NCBI GenBank assembly: GCA_014338405.1
Contig: JTDE01000028.1
Location: forward strand, 409,232 to 473,231
Direction of reading: 5' to 3'
DNA length: 64,000 nt
Source: Paragonimus skrjabini miyazakii
Lineage: Eukaryota; Platyhelminthes; Trematoda; Plagiorchiida; Troglotrematidae
In this document: positions 34,019 through 46,880 of the stretch, piece after piece
How the letters are laid out: each line of letters opens with the position of its first letter
Position numbering within the stretch: position 1 is the stretch's first letter
The notes under the pieces: model-generated
Seen by the model: only the letters and a program-made list of their open reading frames with translations
Databases searched by the model: none
What the model was told of the DNA's origin: nothing
Program-made: the position numbers and the translations under genes

Positions 34019-37000
34019 GAATTTTTTGGTGATTTTTCAAACTGAGATGATATTCTAAGATGTTGCTAACTGAGCCATTGCGCGTTATCTGCTTGCTTGG
34101 GGAAGACATCCACAGACAATTAACTACGTATTAGAACGGCGGCCTTATCATATTCTACGGACCAGCATGATCACCATCACTCCGCTAGCCAGATTCAACT
34201 TGTTTTGAATTCCTGAAAACCTAATGGTAATGGGAACAGAGTCAACGATGTACTTTTCAATATCGGACCGGTATACATAGCTGCGGACGATCGTTTCGAG
34301 AATGGCTAGGAGGAAGTTATCAGATTGCAACTTGAGAAGGAGTAAACGTAGCGTAAGCATCAATGACTGTCGGGGATCCCATCGTAGAGTGGCCAGCGCG
34401 GACATGAGAAATTTCTTGTTGAAGTAATATATATTTTGGGTAATCATTGTTGTCGCACGTTGTGACTAGTATACAGCGGATAGCGTGTAAAAATCGTCTG
34501 TGCATATCGTTGTCGAAAGTGGTGGTTTATTCATCAACCGGACACAGGTTACCGATAATGCATTAATGCCAAGCGGTTTAGTTCAGGTCCCCAGCTATGG
34601 GGTAGAGGATTTCGAGGTCGTGGCCCAATATATTTGTGACGGAACATACAGGAAAACAGATGGCGAAGCCGAAGATAGACAGCAACAATCTATGGTCAAT
34701 GAAAAAGAAGCGGAAGTGAAGGCCTGTTTGTGAAGTAGAGTGAGCGCGGGGACCAGTTTCTTCTTTTCCTATTGGTTCTTTTCCACAGTATATGCGGCAG
34801 TGATCAAAATCTCTTAGAAGTATCCAAAATGTTCTAAAAAAATCGCATCTCTACAGAAGTTTGAAACATCCCTCCTCTCTTACATCCCAGTTAAAAGTAT
34901 AACACTTCTTCATGTACCTGACAGAACGACTGGTGTCGATGTGGATTAGGAGAATTTCTGGTCCAACATATAAGGCTTGACATGCACGGGAGAACAACTC
35001 TAAAGAAAGACTTATATATGAGATGGTTGCGATAGAGCTGTACGTATTATGAGATTGACAGAAACGCGTTGCAGCTGTGAAGCGTGGGAAGTGAACACTG
35101 AAGTTAGAACAAAAGACAAAGCTGGGTTCAGTATTAGCGGTGCCGTTATATAAACTGGCTGTTTAAAGGCTGACAGGAATGGCGTTCATTCTCAGACGAC
35201 CGATTACAAGTTAATCAGCAGGATTTCCGATAGGTAACTATGTCGAATTTGAAGACTGCCATAAGGTTACGCAGTGGCCAGTAGCGCTGGAGGTGTATTC
35301 ATCTGGACAGCTTAACTGGACACTATAGGCCTAGTTTTAGTGATTTGCGGGGCCGAATCTAGGGAGCAGTAAAAGGACGTTTCGTGCATTCTTGTGATTG
35401 GTAAATTAACTTTCGAGTAGATCTCGTTGTCTCAATCAGGAGGCTGGTTAGGTTTTTGTTTTAACGAACCTGGATCACAGTGAGTGCGAAAAGCGTTCTG
35501 ACGGAGTCATGATTGTTGGGCTAAAACATGCCAGAAAGAGTTCGTTAAACAATCGGAACAAGCATGTGCCTATGTGTACGAATAAATTTAGGATAGATAC
35601 TGTTTTGATTTTAGTTTACTTCTGTCAACCATCTGAGGTGTGAAAGTGATACGGTACAGGAAACCGAAGGTGTGAAAACGGGTGACTAATTGTGACTAGA
35701 GTGAGGAGGGGTGCATTCAAGCCTTTATAGATTCACGACTCTCCGGCTACACGCAAAGCGGTAAGTTGTGTGAAAACTATAATAGTTAGACAGATTAAGA
35801 TCAAAATCGTGGAAAGCAATACTGAAGGCGGATGATAAAAATCTCAACTATCTAACCAGATAAGTAAGCTTTAAAGCTGTTCGCTGGTATCTAATGCGTT
35901 TCTGTAAAGCCTTTCGATTAACACGCCATAGAAAACAACTACTGACTAATTCAAGATTTATATGACTACAGATATTGCTCGTAAGTGTTAGGATGGCTAT
36001 TTTGTATGTGAAGATTGGTTTGGTGAATTGCACGTAGTATAGAGGTTATTAACTCTTCCATGATTAATATGATTTCATTCCACATCAGAAAAAATACATC
36101 GAAAGAATGAACCGTACATTGTCTGTATTTCTAAAAGCGCTTGAAAAACCTCGTTTACTTTATAAAGATTGTACTTTAGATGGATTTATAAACCAGAGGC
36201 TTCTTAGAACAAACTTATTTTACTAAAAATGTTGGGTTGTATAGTATAAGCGAACACTTCAGCGGTTCAAACACTAAATAATATTTTTGGTATCAATCAC
36301 CATTCGGTATCCACTTGTGATTTCCAAATTAACTGAAACGGTTGTCCAGCTCTTTTGGAAATATAACGTCTAACTGTTATTTTATGTTAGTCATAAGTCA
36401 CTAACATGTTGTAAACAGATGAGCAACAATGCATGCTTCTATCTGAACAAAATTGCCGAGTTTTGAGTACCATGACCAGTAAAGCTCTTAAAATAATGTT
36501 TCTCAAGTTAATTGACTCGCTTAATTGATCGTGAACCATTCATTTTCATTTTAAAATTATTTTATTTTCCTTTATTACGCAATTGAAGCACACATTGGAA
36601 CTTATGATGACAAACGGAACTTAAAGTAGCTTGTTTATTGTTTGGTTCCCATTGTGAACTAGTCATCGAGTAGACAAAGGTATCTTCTGTTTAAAAATAG
36701 AGCATGAACATTGTGAGGTAAACTTAACAGGTGCATTGACCATGTATTTTCACTTTTTAAAATGTGTTTGCTGTAAAGTAATTAAAAATTAGTCACACCT
36801 AATTATATTTTTTTGCCAATAAATGCATTCTGCGGAAAGTTTTACAGAGGTTGTACGAAACAGCGTCAGCTAAGATTGTGAATTTTGAAACAAGTTTGTC
36901 AATTGCAACGTTGACTAAACTCTGATGAAGTCTGTCTATCGGTACTTAAATTGTTAAAACTTTGCAAAGAGTACCTTCATTTCTTTAGCTGTTATGCTTT

Positions 37001-37371
37001 CTTTCACTTATAGACTGAAATCAATCAGAAAAATTTTGTGTTTGCCCTGCAAACGAGCAAATATCCACAACAGACAATGAAAGGATGGAGAAGGGATTTG
37101 CACACAGTTGATCTCAGTAGTCACCAGCGAAGTGGTGGGCGGCTATTTCAAGCTACGTTAGGTCACAGCAGCGTCACGCATGCAAGGGACTTGAGCTCAC
37201 GACTCACGAATAAGTGGCAGATTGTAGCCCAAACACGTATCCAGTAAGCCAGGAGGTGGTGGTCACCTGAGTTACAGGAAGATACGGTAATTACTTCACC
37301 TAAATGTCACGCTTCCTTTCACACCCGAGGCTCATAGGACTACAATTAGGCGCTTATTCATGGGTCACCAG
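34019..37371. other. no recognised gene
   Basis: Contains unassigned open frames on both strands around 34148-34733. A minus-strand frame follows a good acceptor (GCTGTATACTAG) near 34470, and a plus-strand frame 34500-34733 contains EVVAQYICDGTYRKTDGEAE. No family is recognised. The remainder is AT-rich and featureless to me. Confidence 0.4.
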
Positions 37372-37485
37372 TAGAAATTCGGGGATTTAGATTTTTTCAG
37401 GTTGTGCACCACCCATACTTGATCGCAGCCTTCGCATTCAGCTAAGCTTTGCGGCTAACCCACTTCGAAATTTGAGACAATCTCA
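37372..37485 (-). mobile_element. Hammerhead SINE tail fragment, inverted (copy G)
   Basis: On the plus strand TGATCGCAGCC, TTCGCATTC and AACCCACTTCGAAA are the reverse complement of the SINE tail, and GGGGATTTAGATTTT is the reverse complement of the long-form 3' extension. The head and ribozyme are not recognisable beyond 37485. It is followed after about 75 bp by copy H in the opposite orientation. Confidence 0.65.
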
Positions 37486-37557
37486 ATCCCCAAGCTTCTG
37501 TTCATGATTCAAATCATGATAATTTGATTCAATGAATACAGTAACTTCAATGTAACT

Positions 37558-37905
37558 GAGAGGTCCTAGTCACCAGGTTATCGATTAGATTGACTCTGGT
37601 TATTCTGCCTCCGGAATGATCGAACAAACCGAACACTATTCCTATAAGGTTGTGGTTGTGTTTGGATATGATCATTTGGTCAAACCTGCTGTGAATTTAC
37701 TGGCGTTGTGCCCAACACGCTGATCTTACAAGCATGAGGGTCAGAGTACGAATTTAGGTACAAACAAGGATATTCCTGAGGCGTTGGTTCGATTCTCTGG
37801 CATGCGTAGTGCTGATGAGACTCAACTCCATCGAAACGGCTGACAACCGCTTAGCCTGGACCGACTGTTTGCAGGATTCTTTTCGATAGAGCACAGTGAA
37901 AACTA
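37558..37905 (+). mobile_element. Decayed hammerhead-SINE copy, long form (copy H)
   Basis: Begins GAGGTCCTAGTCACCAGG and TATCGATTAGATTGAC, matching the long-form 5' extension. It continues with ATATGATCATTTGGTC and ACTGGCGTTGTGCCCAACAC (the tRNA-like head). At the ribozyme position CTGATGA (37812-37818) and GAAA (37833-37836) survive, but stem II (GACTC..CCATC) and stem I no longer pair. It shares its GAACACTATTC leader variant with copy I. Confidence 0.7.
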
Positions 37906-39867
37906 AGAGTTTATCGATTGCTGCTCAGTGCCTCCTTGTTATTCAATGCCAATCTGTCATTAGAACTGTTCAGCGATTAATCCTCAACGAAGAATCGAAA
38001 TACATATAAGAAATTGGTGTTAAAAACACAAGTAGCGGTTCAGAAAGCTAATATTTCTTTTCTGAGGATCATGCATGAGAGTTAAAAAGGAGTTTGCAAT
38101 AATCCCATTATGAATATCAGAATTCAGTGTTGGGAACAGATGCATAATTTTTTTAATTACCAGGTAAGATGTGGAGCTCAAGATAGACAAGCAAAGATCG
38201 GGGCGGAAAACTGCTTGCCTACGATCTCAGTTTACAAAATGATTTTGACTCGAACGGTTTTGACGCTGCAACAGCAGAAACAACACGTCCGGTTGATTGT
38301 GTTCCAGTCACGCAGCAAAATTTAACTAGCGTACAGCCACAGTGGGGTGGACAACATTTTGGGCTAGCACGACTCATACTCAGTCTAACATCTACAAAGA
38401 CTCTCAGTGTTCAACAAAAGTCAATGGTTCGGCTTTAACGACCGCATTATTCTTTCAGTATGATGGATTTGTAAAAATATTTTGGTTGGCAAGGTAGCGT
38501 GTTCAGACAGATCAAAACTTAAAATGAGATGCTATTTTCTCCTAAACTTGACAGCATCAACGCTACTGTCATGCAATGACAGTTGCCTGTAGAAAGCGCC
38601 GTTGTTGGTTGTTTGCACTCACCAAAAGCGGATGACATACAAGCTGAGAAGCACGTGGAGAACTCATTAACTGATTGAAGATGATAGACTGGAAAAGAAA
38701 TTTCACAGTAAAATATTTTAAAGTTGACTGTAAGAATACGGTAGGAAATTCGACTTTCACACATTTTACGAGAATACTTGAGGGAGAGCAATATTTCACG
38801 AAGTTGATGAATAATGTGTAGAAAAATGAGAATGAGTCCAGATCAACAACACATATTAAACATAGCGCCGCGTTACCGTTGGATGAATAAAAAACTGCAT
38901 AATTCAATAACCTGAGCCGTTTTGGTCGTCACATCTTTTCTAACAAGTCTACCATGAGACATTTTTGAACAAGTTATATAGGGCTAGAATTAGAAAATAA
39001 AACATCTCGGCTAACTAAACGGTTAACAATTTCAAAATCGATCCAGGTACGTTGTGTTCTAAAAATGTCAGAAGGCTGAATTCGTTGTTCGAGTGCACAC
39101 CGAACTGTTACAGTAAAGCAAACACACTAAAGACGAGACTCAAATAAAGGTCAAGAACATGTGGAACAAAATGTACACTAAGGGATAATGAAGTTATACA
39201 ATTTTCAGTCGGATTTTCAGATGCTCGTGTTCCGAAGGTCATCACAAGAAATTCTTTGAAGAAGTCGCGACTTTTAAACAATGACAATGTTGATTGTTAG
39301 GATGACAGTTATATAGTCCGATGTGTGCCTTGATTTCAAGCATTCATGCAAAACGGTTGTATTTTGTGCTCAGTTTGAGAACTGAGGACAGGTTTCATTA
39401 AAAAAAACTGTGCATACACGTTTCGTAAGCAAAATTTCACCAATACTATTTACAACTCATTTGGATTGAATTCGGACTGAACAAATACATATCATTTTTT
39501 AGCCAAGTTTTATTTTTGCTGTCATGAAAAATATTGACTTTCTACAAGAGTTATACTGATTGTTTAGTCTAGTCTTTTACTGTACTACCAGTCTAACTCT
39601 CGAGAAGGGCATTTTACTGTAAAACAGAGTTTGTGTTACAAGCAAACGATCAACATAAGGCAAATCACACTGTATTGTTTACAAGTGACTTTTCGCGCAG
39701 AAAACAGATAACTATCAATTTCACCTTGGCACATTTCATACATAGAATGAAGCGGAAAATGGTGGGGATATCGACCGGTTTTAGCAAATTGATTACTGTG
39801 TTTATTCAAGAGACATCTGGGTGGCGTTAACAATTCTCATAGTAGAATACGGTTGGCCAGTTGACCG
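37906..39867. other. no recognised gene; one exon-like segment
   Basis: On the minus strand 38688-38623 (66 nt) is flanked by a strong acceptor (ATTTCTTTTCCAG) and donor (TTTTG|GTGAGT) and is open in phase 0 (IIFNQLMSSPRASQLVCHPL). Both sites are near consensus, but the segment is too short to identify. The rest is AT-rich with no feature. Confidence 0.35.
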
Positions 39868-39990
39868 CCATATATCGGGTGTGCTTAACATGTAGTCAGT
39901 AATATAGTGGCCACCGCAACCGCCACACCAATTTGTGCGCCGGAGTCTAACTTCCAGTAGAGTCAGGTATATTTACTATTGATAAATTTC
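39868..39990 (+). mobile_element. Decayed hammerhead-SINE head (copy O)
   Basis: TCGGGTGTGCTTAACATG corresponds to the TCGGTCGTGCTTAATGTG leader. AGTGGCCACCGCAACCGCC and GTGCGCCGGAGTCTAAC correspond to the tRNA-like head with the broken B box of the long subfamily. GGTATATTTACTATTGATAA corresponds to the start of the ribozyme, with the core destroyed. Confidence 0.55.
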
Positions 39991-40435
39991 CACATGAACG
40001 ATGCTTGGATAACCTGCCTCTCCCTAACTTTGACCAATAGAAGATTACTTATGCATACAGAAGCTACATTCACCTTCCAGCGACTATCATTATTTACCAT
40101 CTGAACAGACGTATAGGTAAAATACAAAATTAATTCGATATTGTTTCTAACTTTACCGGAGTGACTTGGGGAATTGTTTGCAACTTCTGCTCATTAAATG
40201 CAAAAGAATTCCCATTTCTGAGTACATCAGTTAAGGTCATACAAAGTAGGTGGTAAGTTTGATTTACTGAGCGGAGTGAGATTTGCAATTAATTTTTGTA
40301 ATCCTGAGGTACGGTCAGACCCCCACCATCGCACAACCGTCAACTGAATCAACAATATCAGAGTAAATCTGACTTGTTTTGCGTTTCATCATGGAAAGCA
40401 CACAACTAATGAAGCTAACTTGTAACACATGTTAC

Positions 40436-40967
40436 CTGACTGCTTTAGATACATGCGCTTCTTTACGAGGCACCTGCGATTGACAGGCTGCTATTTCAAC
40501 TGTGCATGATTTCAAGTGTTGAATATCACTTTGCGCGCAGGTGCAATAGACAGACACGTTGGATGAATCGAGACGAAAGGCGCATAACAAGCAGCAGAGT
40601 GGTACTTTAAAAAAATTGAAATATAGAAAATCCTTTTTCAGGCTGAAATGATAAAAGAGCAAGTTCATCATACTATAAGTTTTATAAGCATTAGTCTGTT
40701 CTTATTATTAACCTAATAGCATATGTTAGGCCATCTACAAATGTAATCATAAACATTACAGGCGAGAGTAAAAGAAAGTTTGCCATGCAAACCTATCAGG
40801 TTATGACTTCGAAATACATCAATGTAAAATTTTGAAAACAATGTGGAGTAAGCTAACCGAATTCGGATGGTGATCACCAATCTTGTACGGTCGAACCGTG
40901 CATCCGAACCTGTTTGGCCGATCGCATAAAGTTGGGCAATCTTCCCTAGACTTTGAGAAAACTAAAG
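40436..40967 (-). CDS. Candidate two-exon segment, cysteine-rich unknown protein
   Basis: Minus-strand exons 40967-40878 (90 nt) and 40604-40436 (169 nt) join in phase 1 to form a codon across a 273-nt intron. Sites are acceptor TATATTTTAG, donor ATTG|GTGATC, acceptor TTTTTTTAAAG and donor GTCAG|GTAACA. The first exon reads SREDCPTLCDRPNRFGCTV; the second starts PLCCLLCAFRLDSSN and continues VYCTCAQSDIQHLKSC. The cysteine density would suit an extracellular domain, but no family is recognised. No start or stop codon was found. Chance is not excluded. Confidence 0.28.
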
Positions 40968-42716
40968 CTAAAATATAAAGTTGCACATATTTTAAGGTTG
41001 TTCGCACACTGCTTTTATCTAGGAGGAAAGATTGAAGGATACAGTGGAAGGTTCAGGGTTGTTCCAAGTTTGTAGCAGCTAATTACCTAACGGTGTGTGT
41101 AAATATACGCATCTTGACAAACGATTATAATACATTTGCAAAAAAGTGCCATTAAAGAATTTGTTCTGTCCATTGGTTATAGTATTTTGATAAATCTTCC
41201 TCTACAATACTATTAACACTTTTAAAAATCTGATATATAGATACAAATTTCGGTCAGTATCAAACAAACCTGATGGCGCTACCACAAGCGCTTTTCCAAA
41301 CCAGCACTTAACCCGATGGCGAACGTGTTCATAATTAACAAGCAAGACCCAGCGAACAAGCTTGTTTTCAATGATCCATCATCAGGCTAAATACCCCCAC
41401 ATTCATATAGGTTCTTCCGAGTTGGTAGAAAGTATATTAGTGTAGTAAGGGATAACAGACTTTAATACAAACTAGGCCCGAGTCATTAGATCCAGTTACC
41501 TAATGTCAATCACGTGGGTTGCGTGGGTGTGTGAATGATTCAGCACATCTACGTGTTTTGTATGAATGGCCACGGAAGGTACAATGCCTCGATCTGGTGT
41601 TTATGAACGCACTATGGGGTGTGTTAACGAAATGTGATGGTCTGTGCGGTTGCTAGTACACAATTTTTGACTTACATCAGTTGCAGCCCACAGACTCCAA
41701 CACCTTAAACGAATCGGCCAGACTGATCGGATGGTTTGCTTCGATCAAGTGATCGGCAACCGCAGATGAGCAAGCCTTTTTGATCCCTGAAAGGTCCACG
41801 TCTTGTGATGCTCCCGGATGAGTACAGGTGATTGTGGCGCTGTGCAGCTAACAAGGCTTGTTCCATAGGAACAAACGAAGCGGTAAACTCAAAGACATGC
41901 AGCAAGTAAAGGCAGTATACATCCTAGCAGAGGAAGCAAAACTGATATGGTAACAAACCAAACAAGCAAAAGAGAAGCGAAGTGGATTTCGTCAATTGCT
42001 ATTGTAATTTGACTCGGATAGTCAATGCAAGTGAGTCAGTTAAGTAGAAATTGCTTTCCCTCTTATATAGCTTAATTTGAGCACACTTCGATAGCTTTAT
42101 CTATCAGAAGTCTGACTTAGTTCCTTCTTCGTCTTATTGCCGTAAAAACAAGGTTCGTATGCTTATTGGTCTAAGTTGTTCTACGATATACTTTACGCCT
42201 TACGTACGATTTTCCCAACAATACATGAACACATCTAAAATAGTTATGTCTACATATGATTCATGCTGTATGCGAAGTGTATATTTTTGTGGACAAAGTT
42301 GAAGTGCACTGGTGTGAATTTTACGTGCTACAACAAAGGCTGACTTGTTCAGCATACACTGTCAAATGTTACAAGTTAATAATACTTAGATAAATGGACT
42401 ACAAATCCACTTGCACTTGGGATTGGGTTAATAATTCAAATCACTAGTATGATGAATCTCCTCGACCAAAGAATATCCATGGCCGTGTAGTCTAGCGTTT
42501 CAACGTATAACACAAAGATAGCTATTTCCAGTGACTGTCCGGCAATCTCCAGCTGCGAAGTCCAGATGAGGAGGACGCTGATCATTCAGTTTTGGTTGAC
42601 AACATCATTGCTAAAATTATGTTTGCAGTAATTAGATACTTTGTCTTCAATTTCTCAAGATAGTGTCTACAATGTTTAAAGTGCTATGTAATTAATCTGT
42701 GCACTATTCAACTGAC
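40968..42716. other. no gene seen
   Basis: AT-rich sequence with short open frames only (for example 41705-41905, minus strand). No repeat-family match. Confidence 0.5.
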
Positions 42717-42825
42717 AATAATTCCAACTGGAAAGTCTATGGGAATGCGACAGCCGCGATCAATTGTGGTTGATGTTCAGTATACAAGAAAATCAAAATC
42801 CCCTACTACTCTTCAGTAATAATTC
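42717..42825 (+). mobile_element. Hammerhead SINE tail, 5'-truncated (copy K) with flanking 8-bp repeats
   Basis: The body 42725-42817 carries AACTGGAAAGTCTATGGGAA, TGCGACAGCCGCGATCAATT and the long-form 3' extension AAAATCCCCTACTACTC, TTCAGT. It is flanked by AATAATTC at 42717-42724 and 42818-42825, a likely target-site duplication. This would place the long-form 3' terminus at CTTCAGT. The ribozyme and head are absent. Confidence 0.75.
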
Positions 42826-43714
42826 TGACTGCCTGCCACAGTAAGCTTCTCTGGCAGGCTATCGACAACATTTAAAGAGTCGACAGGTAATAGACGGGTA
42901 ATAGATTAGAAGAGTTTGCTATGGCTGAGACTCTTGATGCTTATCTACATATATAGATGACAAATACCGTGAAGTTCAAATCAGTCGCACAGCTATAAAT
43001 TGTATCTCAAAGATATAATAAAGGTTGGTTGCTTTTAAGTCCACGTTAGTGATCTATGATTCATCTTTTGCACTTGTATAGACTGTTAGCTAATCCATTA
43101 GGTGGATAAGTATAATTCAGTTTTTCTCCCGGTTTAACCATCCATTATTGTGCATTCTTGCTCTACCTGGATTAGAGAGCTGATCTACGTTCTCACGACG
43201 ATAACTGTGTTGATAATTGCGTCAGTGGTCAGACATCAACCAAAACGAAATCTTCTTAACTAAAGGCTGACCAACATTTGCTTATGAGTAGTAGTCATGA
43301 CAGTCGATTGTTTCGGAAAAAGAGAAAATGCCTGTCTAGGCAACTCAAATCGGTGACCTTACGATCGGAACACAAGTCATCTGGCAGAAATATCCACCAC
43401 CGACAGGCTCTATGGATAAGAATTTCACCTAATACTCGTTTTGGAGAATTTTTTACAGGAAGGACTGCTCGAACGCAGAGGCTGTGAGCAAATATGAGTG
43501 AAGTAACGTTCTTTTTGCAAGTGGCTGTCTAAAGTGATAGTGTACGGATTGGAATTGAGAATATAATTCACGACCGGCGAAAAAAATCATTGTAATGTTA
43601 CGTTTGTTAATCTCAACGCTACATGTATACAGATTAACGCGGCGCCCCTAAGGAGCTAAGGTGCTCTAAAAGTCTGTTTGTCATCAAACTCTCTGAAGAC
43701 ATTAAAAACAACCA
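42826..43714. other. no gene seen
   Basis: Short open frame 43278-43487 only. Part of this stretch may be unrecognisable 5' sequence of the Penelope-like relic that follows. Confidence 0.45.
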
Positions 43715-44509
43715 TTTCCTGTTGCAAATTTGAATAGGGCAGGGAAGAAACCGACAGGACACGATTAATGCTCCGACAGATTTGGCTTCCTCTCAACTGG
43801 TGTTTACGTGGACCAGTCAATAACAACACTTTGATAGTTTTGTTTCAGCGACTTAAAAAGAAGATTGGTACGCCCACTATTTGACCAGGCTAGATGGCTT
43901 CGCACTAGCGAAATCGTAAATGATGAATTTCGCTAAATAGAACAGACTGTATTAGACAACGGTCGTCAGAGAGGGTTTATGAGAAAATTCAGTACGAGCA
44001 ACATGCAACCCACAATTCTTAGAAAGACAGTAAGCTTGCAACTGCCGTTCAAAGGAAACAGTGTGTATCGAATAGTCTAGCAGTGCTCAAGGCCAGCTGT
44101 TGCTCGCACCTTCCTTGCTGCGGAGCTACTGGTCATGTACAGAAAGCTCCGAATTCCCCTGCCCCAGTTAAGCAACTGCCGCCTCAGTTCGCTAAATCAA
44201 ACGGAACCTAATAATACAAATCGGAATGCGGAACATCTTATGTTGGTAGAAATGAGCTCCAGGGCTGCCGAACACTTACCGAAATGGGTTCAACAAACGA
44301 TCGTGCAATCAAGCGGATTAACGACAAACACCCACAAACCTCAATTGATGACGCAACATGTGTCTGACTCACCAAAGTCATTTCGTGTTCTGATTTCGAC
44401 TAGAAACAAACGTTTGCTACGATGGGCCGAGGCCACTGCAATCAAACAACATCACTCTCATTTTGTGCGTAACAAAAGAACTGTTTGTGACGTTGATGTT
44501 GCCTAGGTA
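43715..44509 (+). mobile_element. Second Penelope-like retroelement relic
   Basis: In mixed plus frames the sequence shows VFTWTSQ with FDSFVS (from the WTGQY..F.SFVPL block) near 43800, LVRPLFDQARW, then SLQLPFKGNSVYRIV near 44027-44075 (the LPFKGD block that joins reverse transcriptase and endonuclease). Next come CGTSYVGRN near 44227-44253, the GIY-YIG core, and after a frame change AEHLPKWVQQTI, SFRVLISTRNKRLLRWAEA and a diverged end at 44504. The YxDD region is not found. It differs in sequence from the element at 17.4-18.6 kb, so it is a separate family or much older. Confidence 0.8.
44135..44506 (+). pseudogene. Penelope-like GIY-YIG endonuclease C-terminal part
   Basis: This open frame of 123 codons carries AEHLPKWVQQTIV at about residues 46-58 and SFRVLISTRNKRLLRWAEAT near residue 82-101, the conserved C-terminal blocks of Penelope-like GIY-YIG proteins. 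Its first 40 residues are out of frame with the domain: the GIY-YIG core SYVGRN is read in another frame at 44236-44253. One frameshift thus separates the catalytic core from the rest, and the start ATG is not a real start. Confidence 0.75.
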
Positions 44510-46689
44510 ACAACCGAAATGGTTTGAAAGTTTGATTTTTGTGATTGTTTTTTGTGGTTTGGAATTTTGTACATTTTAACTCGTCTACAGTAAACACCAG
44601 TGTGGATGCAGCAAGATTTACCCGAGCATAAATCGTGTCATGTCAGCCTTCTTCTAAAAAAAGACTAGTGGATTCTTCTCTTTGAGACCCTGATTCAGGT
44701 TGAATAAAGTGCGTTTCATTTACGCTGAATATTGTGTAGAAGAAAGTTACAGCTTTTAAGACAAAATAACTACTATTCTCATAGAAACGTTGACATGGAA
44801 GTTAGTTTACACCATTCTATTACCTATGTCAGAATGCTCAGAGGGTATCATTAATTCAAGACGCAAAGCTTAAAAGTATGTGCGGAACTGATCGTACGAC
44901 TTGATTTGATTTGTGAGCACCCGGTTGGTGCGAATGAATACAATCCACCTTAGAGTATCAGTTTTTACTTAATTGTAAAACCTCACAGGCTTCACCCGAT
45001 AGCAGTGTAACACTTCATTTTTCCGTCAATTCCAAATTCCACTTTGAACTGTTTTGCGTCAAAATGGTGCTGAACTGGTCTGGACGACGACCAAAGTTTG
45101 ACTTCATTCGTGCTAAATTTGGTACGGATATTCTACGGTTGGTCTTGGTGAGATTCTAACAGGTCATGTTCATGTCAGGACTAAAGCGTTCGTTCCTCAG
45201 TGCACCTATTGTGTGAACGCTCCTTAATATAAGGTAACTGAGACAATCAGGTTTATCTGATCTCAACCACTTGTACGCTGCCTATACAAAAAGTCACACG
45301 ATACTTTTGTACATTGTCACGTTTTTTTTGTCTTAAACATGCAGGAAAGCCAATTTAAGCTCAAGGAAGAATCTTTGGTAAGAAGTTTAAGATGGTGTCC
45401 TCCATTTTTCAAAAATATTATTTGAATGCTAATAAATTTATTCATTCGTTAGTTACTTTGTGTAGTTAACCTGATTGTGATACTGTGTGCTTATCACACT
45501 TGTTACCTGTTCTAGTCAGTGTACATCACACGAATAAATCTTGTGGAAAAAAATGGACTAGAGAGCCAGAAGTAGTTAAACTTTACCTGTTAACCAGTAT
45601 ACCACAAATAACATTCGTCTTTCTGACACTTTCAGTTTGTCGAGCGAACCTACCGCCCACCATAATAGTTAGGAACGAGCAAATACTTGACGACACCGAC
45701 TAATTTGATAACGCATTCTACTTGGTTCTTGAAATGCCAAAAACAATGTAAAATGCCCTGGGAGTAACAGAAATAGTTCACTTTCCTCCCCCTTCGATTC
45801 CGGCTTGACTAGGAAACTTGATTATTCATATGAGATAAAGGGTACCTGAACCACCTCGGCTGAGATTAAACGCGGCAATCAGTCAGTTGGCCAGTAGCTG
45901 ATCAAGCGGACTTATAGACAAACTGTCACACCGTACATCCTAACAAACAGTCTCCGAGGAAACGAGATCACGCTTAAATTTGCCTACGGTATGTTATGGA
46001 ATTGGGGTAATTGATTTCCATCTAATTATATGGAGTAAATAAATTAGACCGCTTTCCCTGAAGTTGTTGCAGTACGACTCAGTCAAGGCTAAATAGATGT
46101 TTGTTCAATCACACTGAGAGTCTTAGACATCCCCATTAACATACATAAGAGCGTAACTTGAGAAAGTTGATATTATTCTATGCTCTTCCTCTTGTGCAAG
46201 ACATGCGGCTTTCTTTACCATCGATATACGGTTCCCGTTTTGTTCATTTTGCAGGTAATGACTCTTCAAATTCATGTCAATAACATCGCATGGAGAATAG
46301 ATTGGAAAACGCTGTGCAAATTATTGATTTGTTTCCAAGTAAAAATTAAACTGTATTATAATGTTCTCCTGTTATTAAGCATTTTTATGTTGATTATGAG
46401 TTTATAATGGACAACGTTCATATTCGGTCCATTTAAACAAAATGTAGTCACAGTGTAAGTTGACCACTGTTTACATTTAGTCGAGCAGTTCACGTTAATC
46501 AGAAGCTACAGAGAGTCATGTTGTAAGAAAAGCAGTGGTCTGGTTTTGTTGTTGTTTTCGTTTGAGTTTGTCCGTGAGACCTCGAATGATGCTAAAAGAA
46601 CATATACTCTCTTCTGAAATAATTGGACAACAAGACTTCCACTCAGAATTGAGTAGAGATGAACGTTTTTGGTAAGGTTATTTAGTCAT
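44510..46689. other. no gene seen
   Basis: AT-rich sequence; the frames at 45485-45703 and 46180-46407 (the latter hydrophobic) are unrecognised and within chance size. The first few hundred bases may include 3' sequence of the Penelope-like relic. Confidence 0.5.
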
Positions 46690-46880
46690 ACCAAGTACAA
46701 TGTCATTTGGGCAGTGGTCAACAGGGCTAGCTTATGACAAGGTGGATAGAAGTACAATTCCCAGCTGTTGTAAGGATATGTTCAAATGTTTGACCCTAGG
46801 GCCTAGGCATTCTTTCGCAAAAGCCCATCTGAATATGAAATTCATGATGAAAAGGTAGGCGGCGTTGAAGTAAACTCAAC
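46690..46880 (+). mobile_element. Decayed hammerhead-SINE copy (copy M)
   Basis: CATTTGGGCAGTGGTCAACA matches the A-box region, ATTCCCAGCTGTTGTAAGGA the post-B-box junction, and TTCTTTCGCAAAAG the start of the tail. The ribozyme region (TTCAAATGTTTGACCC) is no longer a hammerhead. Confidence 0.5.
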
